From JBCDCY01 sp039180875 (GTDB lineage Bacteria > Pseudomonadota > Alphaproteobacteria > Rhodobacterales > Rhodobacteraceae): a DNA stretch of 64,000 nucleotides. Location: assembly GCA_039180875.1 (NCBI GenBank), contig JBCDCY010000006.1, positions 62,001 through 126,000 of the forward strand, read 5' to 3'. Both the position numbers and the translations under genes were made by a program. The notes beneath the pieces were generated by a model. That model made no database searches. It worked only from the letters and a program-made list of their open reading frames with translations, and was not told the origin of the DNA. Below are positions 59,881 to 64,000 of the stretch, in pieces (within the stretch, counting starts at the first letter, position 1; every line of letters begins with the position of its first letter).

Positions 59881-60684
59881 GTGAGCGTTACCGTCGAGGC
59901 CGACGGGCCGGTCCGCATCCTGCGCATCGACCGGCCCGCTGCGCGCTGCGCCGTGGATCCCGCGACGGCCACCCTGCTCTATGACGCGGTGCTGGCGGCC
60001 GACCGCGACGATGCGATCGCGGCCATCGTGCTGACCGGCACCGACGGGGCGTTCTGCGCGGGCTTCGACCTGAAGCAGGCGGCGACCGGTCTGGATGAGG
60101 GTTGGTATGCCCGCCACGACATCCCGGACGACTGGTCGGACCCGGTCAGCGATCCCCTGCCCGGCCCGATGGGCCCGTCGCGGCTGATGCCGGTCAAACC
60201 GGTGATCGCCGCGATCGAGGGGCCCGCGGTGGCCGGCGGCATGGAGCTCGCCGCCTGGTGCCATATGCGGGTGGCGGCGCGAGACGCCTTCCTCGGCGTC
60301 TTTTGCCGGCGCTGGGGGGTGCCGCTGCTCGACGGCGGCACGGTGCGGCTGCCGCGCATCCTTGGCCAGGGGCGGGCGAACGACCTGATCCTCACCGGGC
60401 GCAAGGTGATGGCGGAGGAGGCGCTGGCGATGGGCCTGGTCGACCGCCTGGTTGCGCCGGGCGAGGCGCTGGAGGGGGCGATTGCCCTCGCCCGCGACCT
60501 CATCCGCTTTCCCCAGGCCTGCCTACGCGCCGACTTGGCGTCGGCCCAGCCGGCCCCGGCGGAGCTCGCGGCGGCGCTTCGGCGCGAGTGGGTCAGCACC
60601 GCGGCTTTCCGGGCGGAAGGTCATGCGGGGGCCGGCCGCTTTCGCGACGGCCTCGGCCGGTCCGGGGACTTCAGCGCGATCTGA
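59881..60684 (+). CDS. enoyl-CoA hydratase/isomerase (crotonase) family protein
   Basis: 267-residue soluble crotonase-fold protein. The first oxyanion-hole region is GAFCAGFDLKQAATG near 57 and the second VIAAIEGPAVAGGMELAAWC near 108. A glutamate is present in GMELA, but the second catalytic glutamate of true hydratases (usually about 20 residues on) is replaced within GVFCRRWGVPLLDGG, so the reaction is uncertain. GTG start 10 bp after the DM13 gene, so co-transcription is likely. Confidence 0.85.
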   Translation: MSVTVEADGPVRILRIDRPAARCAVDPATATLLYDAVLAADRDDAIAAIVLTGTDGAFCAGFDLKQAATGLDEGWYARHDIPDDWSDPVSDPLPGPMGPSRLMPVKPVIAAIEGPAVAGGMELAAWCHMRVAARDAFLGVFCRRWGVPLLDGGTVRLPRILGQGRANDLILTGRKVMAEEALAMGLVDRLVAPGEALEGAIALARDLIRFPQACLRADLASAQPAPAELAAALRREWVSTAAFRAEGHAGAGRFRDGLGRSGDFSAI

Positions 60685-60713
60685 GCGGCCACCGGGCCGG
60701 GCGCCCGCAGCGG

Positions 60714-60781
60714 ATGCCTCCGGCGGGGACATTTGAGCCAGCAAGAAAGCTCCATTGCTTTCGCAGTGGCTCAAATATCCA
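60714..60781. repeat. intergenic hairpin repeat, copy 2
   Basis: 68 bp between the convergent crotonase and lpdA genes, the same length as copy 1 (3741-3808). Outer arms GGACATTTGAGCCA (60727-60740) and TGGCTCAAATATCC (60767-60780) pair at 13 of 14 positions, and an inner perfect stem GAAAGC (60745-60750)/GCTTTC (60757-60762) encloses a 6-base loop. The inner stem differs in sequence from copy 1 yet is still paired. Confidence 0.85.
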
Positions 60782-60809
60782 GAGACCGCCGCCCGCGACG
60801 TGTGTCTCG

Positions 60810-62207
60810 TCAGAAGTGGATGGCGCGGCCGTAGGCGTCGAGGACGCTTTCGTGCATCATCTCCGAAAGCGTGGGATGGGGGAAGACGGTGGCCATCAGG
60901 TCCTCCTCCGTGGTCTCGAGCTGGCGGCCGACGACGTAGCCCTGGATCAACTCCGTGACCTCGGCGCCGACCATGTGAGCGCCGAGAAGCTCGCCGGTCT
61001 TGGCGTCGAAGACCGTCTTCACCATGCCTTCGGATTCGCCGAGGGCGATGGCCTTGCCGTTGCCGATGAAGGGGAAGTGGCCGACCTTCACCTCATGGCC
61101 GTGTTGCTTGGCTTCGGCCTCGGTATAGCCGACGCTGGCGACCTGGGGCTGGCAGTAGGTGCAGCCGGCGATGCTCTCGGGCTTCACCGGGTGGACATCG
61201 TTCTTGCCGGCGATGAGTTCGGCGACCATTACGCCCTCATGGCTCGCCTTGTGGGCCAGCCAGGGGGCGCCGGCGACGTCGCCGATGGCGTAGAGGCCCT
61301 CGACGCCGGTGCGGCAGAACTCGTCGGTGACCACGTGGCTCTTTTCGATCTTCACGCCGAGGGCCTCCAGCCCGAGATCCTCGACATTGCCAACAATGCC
61401 GACGGCGGAGATCACGGTGTCGACGTCGCGCTTTTCGACCTTGCCGCCGATCTCGATATGGGCCGTGACCTTGCCCTTGCCGCGGTCGAGCTGTTTCACG
61501 CTGGCACTCTGCAGGATGGTCATTCCCTGCTTTTCAAAGGACTTGCGAGCGAATTCTGAGATCTCTTCGTCCTCGACCGGCAGGATCCGGTCCATCACTT
61601 CGACAACTGTTGTTTCGGCGCCCAAGGCATTGTAGAAGCTGGCGAATTCGATGCCGATGGCGCCGGATCCGATGACCAGGAGCTTTTTCGGCATCCGGGG
61701 CGGCTGCAGCGCGTGTTTGTAGGTCCAGACCAGGTCGCCGTCGGCCTCCAGCCCCGGCAGTTCCCGGGCACGGGCGCCGGTGGCGAGGATGATGGACTTG
61801 GCCGCGATCTCCTCACTGCCCTTCTCCGTCGTGACGGTGACGCGCCCCTTGGCGCGGATCGTCGCCGCGCCCATGATGGTCGTCACCTTGTTCTTCTTCA
61901 GCAGATGCCCGACGCCCTGGTTCAACTGTTTGGCCACAGCGCGGGAGCGTTTGACGACCGCGTCGAGGTCGTAGCCGATGCCCTCGGCCTTCAGCCCGAA
62001 CTCCTTGGCGCGGTGCATCAGGTGAAAGATCTCGGAGGTGCGGAGCATCGCCTTCGTCGGGATGCAGCCCCAATTGAGGCAGATGCCGCCGAGATGCTCG
62101 CGCTCGACGATCACCGCCTTGAGGCCCAGTTGGGCCGCCCGGATCGCGGCGACATAGCCACCCGGCCCCGCGCCGATCACCGCCACGTCATAGGCTTGCT
62201 CGGCCAT
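60810..62207 (-). CDS. lpdA: dihydrolipoyl dehydrogenase
   Basis: FAD-dependent E3 component of the 2-oxoacid dehydrogenase complexes; reoxidises dihydrolipoyl groups with NAD. The 465-residue protein has the FAD site IGAGPGGYVAAIRAAQLG, the redox disulfide Cys43/Cys48 in GGICLNWGCIPTKA, an NAD site VIGSGAIGIEFASF and the C-terminal catalytic HPTLSE. Full length. The genes for E1 and E2 are not in the window; they may lie to the right, or this may be a separate lpd copy. Confidence 0.96.
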   Translation of the reverse strand: MAEQAYDVAVIGAGPGGYVAAIRAAQLGLKAVIVEREHLGGICLNWGCIPTKAMLRTSEIFHLMHRAKEFGLKAEGIGYDLDAVVKRSRAVAKQLNQGVGHLLKKNKVTTIMGAATIRAKGRVTVTTEKGSEEIAAKSIILATGARARELPGLEADGDLVWTYKHALQPPRMPKKLLVIGSGAIGIEFASFYNALGAETTVVEVMDRILPVEDEEISEFARKSFEKQGMTILQSASVKQLDRGKGKVTAHIEIGGKVEKRDVDTVISAVGIVGNVEDLGLEALGVKIEKSHVVTDEFCRTGVEGLYAIGDVAGAPWLAHKASHEGVMVAELIAGKNDVHPVKPESIAGCTYCQPQVASVGYTEAEAKQHGHEVKVGHFPFIGNGKAIALGESEGMVKTVFDAKTGELLGAHMVGAEVTELIQGYVVGRQLETTEEDLMATVFPHPTLSEMMHESVLDAYGRAIHF

Positions 62208-62308
62208 CCGCCGCCCTCCCGTTGCCGTCCTTTAGGATACCCTAGCGGTCAGGACCGCCGCGGCAATAGGCGCGGGCCGCATGGCGGCCTTGCAGGGCGG
62301 GAAAGGCC

Positions 62309-62896
62309 TCAGGCGGCCTGCAGTGCGCGCACCACGCCGCCATAGCCGCCGGCGGTGAGGAAGGCCTCCTCCGCCGGCGTCGTGGCGCGCTTCAGCGCGG
62401 CGTTGCGATGCGGGAAGCGGCCGAAGCGGCGGATCACCTCGCGATGCGCCCGGGCGTGGACCATGTTGTCCGCCCCGGTCGCCGGCATGCGGGTGGCGAT
62501 CAGGCGCACGCAGCGGTCCTGATCGGGCAGACATTCGGCGTGCATGAGCGGCAGGTAGAAGAACTGCCGCTCCGGCTCCGCCACGTGCAGGTCGTGGCCG
62601 CGGGCGATGGCCTGCTTGGCCACCGACAGCGCCTTGGCATCGCTGGCGAAGGCGCGATGATCGTCGCGGTAGATGTTGCGCGGGAATTGGTCGAGCAGGA
62701 TGAGGAGCGCCAGGGTGCCCGCCGACTTGCAGGTCCAGCAGTCGAGCTTGCCGGAGCGGGCCGCGATGACCTGATCCTCGAACCGCTCCCGGATCGTGGC
62801 GTCAAGCGCGGGCTCGGAGGCATACCAGCCGTCCGGGCCGGTCTCCTTCACCCAGAACGTAACGACCGCTTCGTAGGACGCTTGATCAGGTGACAT
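62309..62896 (-). CDS. DUF924 family protein
   Basis: 195-residue soluble, mainly helical protein. LLDQFPRNIYRDDHRAFASD, then FFYLPLMHAECLPDQDRCV and FGRFPHRNAALKR, are the DUF924 signature (TPR-like fold, unknown function). The ATG at 62894-62896 is preceded by GGAGGGGAAGGGG; a GTG 24 bases upstream is in frame but would place that site inside the gene. It lies 61 bp downstream of the MFS gene's start side and 101 bp from lpdA. Confidence 0.88.
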   Translation of the reverse strand: MSPDQASYEAVVTFWVKETGPDGWYASEPALDATIRERFEDQVIAARSGKLDCWTCKSAGTLALLILLDQFPRNIYRDDHRAFASDAKALSVAKQAIARGHDLHVAEPERQFFYLPLMHAECLPDQDRCVRLIATRMPATGADNMVHARAHREVIRRFGRFPHRNAALKRATTPAEEAFLTAGGYGGVVRALQAA

Positions 62897-62957
62897 CGCG
62901 GGCCCCTTCCCCTCCGGCACCCCTTTGTCTCAAGGGGAAACTGTTGGAGGTGTGTTG

Positions 62958-64000
62958 TCAAGAAACGAGCGGTTGTGTCTGTGACACTTCCCTCTCTTCT
63001 TCGCCTTCTGCCGCCTCCCGTGCCATTTCGATGGCGACTTCTTGCGCAGCCTCCACCGCGTAGGGGGAGGAGGAGGCGAGCACCGGGGGGTAGGAGCTGG
63101 TTTCCGCCACCGACGGTGCCGGGCGACGGGTCATGCGGTAAAGACCATAGAGCGCCATCAGCGCAAAGGCCGTGCCGAGGAAGGCAAAGTAGGCGCTGGC
63201 CGAGAAGGTCTCCATCAGCCAGCCGACCGCCACCGGGCCGCCGATGGCCCCGAGCCCGTTCAGGAAGACCAGGCCGGAGGCGGCGGCGGCCATATCCTCC
63301 AACTCGATGAAGTCGTTGGTGTAGGCGATGACCAGGGAGTAGAGCGGGTTGGCAAAGGCGCCGATCAGGAAGGCGACCGTCATCAGCACCAGCCGGCCGT
63401 CGGCCATGGTGACGCCCACAAGGCAGGTGAGCGCGCCCAGGAAGAAGATCACGGTGATCAGCCGCCGCCGGTCCATCCGGTCCGACAGCCAACCGATCGG
63501 GAATTGCAGCAGCAGACCGCCGGCGAAGATCAGGGCGACGAAGAGTGAGATGTCGGCGACCGACAGCCCCCGCTCCGTCCCGTAGACCGCGCCCATGCCA
63601 AACATCGCAGAGAAGATCGCGCCGAGGGCGATGGCGCTGACACAACCGAACGGTGAGATGCCGTAGAGCTGGCGCAGGCTCATCGGTTTCGTCGCCTCGG
63701 CATAGGGCGCAGGTGAGACGCTCAGCAGGATCGGCGCGAAGGAGATCGAGACGAGGACGGAGATGATGATGAAGAGCGTGTAGCCGGCGGCGTCGGCGAA
63801 GTTCAGGATGCCCTGGGCGGCGATCAGGCCGGCGAACTGCACGATCATGTAGAGCGACAGGGTCTGGCCCCGGGTCTCGTTGCTGGCGGCGTTGTTCAGC
63901 CAGCTTTCGGCGACGACGTAGACGCCGGAGAAGCAGAAGCCGACCATCAGGCGGATTGCCGACCAGGCGATCGGATCGGGCGCGGCGGGGAACAGGATGA
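62958..64000 (-). CDS. MFS transporter (5' end outside window)
   Basis: At least 347 residues of a major facilitator superfamily transporter, with about ten hydrophobic segments visible and the frame still open at the right edge. IGWLSDRMDRRRLITVIFFLGA near the middle is the classic cytoplasmic loop (G-x-L-x-D-R-x-G-R-R type). The layout, with GFCFSGVYVVAESWLNNAAS near the N-terminal side, resembles the YcaD-like branch. C-terminus is an acidic cytoplasmic tail. Substrate unknown. Confidence 0.88.
   Translation of the reverse strand, partial: ILFPAAPDPIAWSAIRLMVGFCFSGVYVVAESWLNNAASNETRGQTLSLYMIVQFAGLIAAQGILNFADAAGYTLFIIISVLVSISFAPILLSVSPAPYAEATKPMSLRQLYGISPFGCVSAIALGAIFSAMFGMGAVYGTERGLSVADISLFVALIFAGGLLLQFPIGWLSDRMDRRRLITVIFFLGALTCLVGVTMADGRLVLMTVAFLIGAFANPLYSLVIAYTNDFIELEDMAAAASGLVFLNGLGAIGGPVAVGWLMETFSASAYFAFLGTAFALMALYGLYRMTRRPAPSVAETSSYPPVLASSSPYAVEAAQEVAIEMAREAAEGEEEREVSQTQPLVS

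Overview
This 64 kb window is high-GC chromosomal DNA from an alphaproteobacterium, most likely in or near the Rhodobacterales. The evidence is gene order: dusB-ntrB-ntrC-ntrY-ntrX-trkA-trkH-hfq-hflX; gltA-gltX next to comEC and lexA; purC-purS-purQ next to a DUF1476 gene; fused ispDF followed by pgpA, pncC and ratA. It also has an alphaproteobacterial LexA box (GTTC-N7-GTTC) and an intergenic hairpin repeat (core CCTCCGGCGGGGAYATTT) that I recall as common in that order. I see no rRNA, tRNA, CRISPR array, transposase or prophage gene. Almost all the DNA is housekeeping.

Layout. 1-2.8 kb: mlaE-mlaF-mlaD lipid-transport genes and a small membrane protein. 2.9-11.6 kb: a purine locus (purC, a DUF3592 gene, purS, purQ; then purB) split by a small surface-glycan-type module (sulfotransferase, GT61 glycosyltransferase, FkbM methyltransferase) and a 32-residue membrane peptide. 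11.6-15.5 kb: a dipeptide-type ABC importer (binding protein and two permeases, no ATPase) with an intercistronic hairpin. 15.8-19.9 kb: an overlapping operon psuK-psuG-modB-modC-miaA. 20.2-34.9 kb: translation and envelope genes rpsB-tsf, pyrH-frr-uppS-cdsA-dxr-rseP-bamA-skp-fabZ-lpxA-lpxI-lpxB, closed by a clear terminator. 35-42 kb: gltA, gltX, comEC, lexA, hflX, hfq. 42.4-52.8 kb: TrkAH potassium uptake and the two nitrogen two-component systems NtrYX and NtrBC with dusB. 52.9-62.2 kb: ispDF, pgpA, pncC, ratA, hpt, an accessory insertion, lipA, a DM13 protein, a crotonase and lpdA. 62.3-64 kb: a DUF924 protein and the start-truncated part of an MFS transporter.

The most unusual stretch is 56.1-58.3 kb. 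A stand-alone ABC-exporter membrane domain and an unrecognised membrane protein flank a chimeric scar in which the 3' end of a second lipA is joined, at an 8-bp microhomology, to the 3' end of a second hpt. This looks like the footprint of a duplication or of a circle integrating between hpt and lipA. Other points worth attention are an NtrC whose sigma-54 contact motif reads GAVTGA, three hairpin repeats that all lie between convergent genes, a GT61 gene with no canonical start where its coding signal begins, a molybdate ABC transporter without modA and with a short ModC, and a well-defined LexA-controlled lexA promoter. I did not find a convincing new multi-gene defence or metabolic system.
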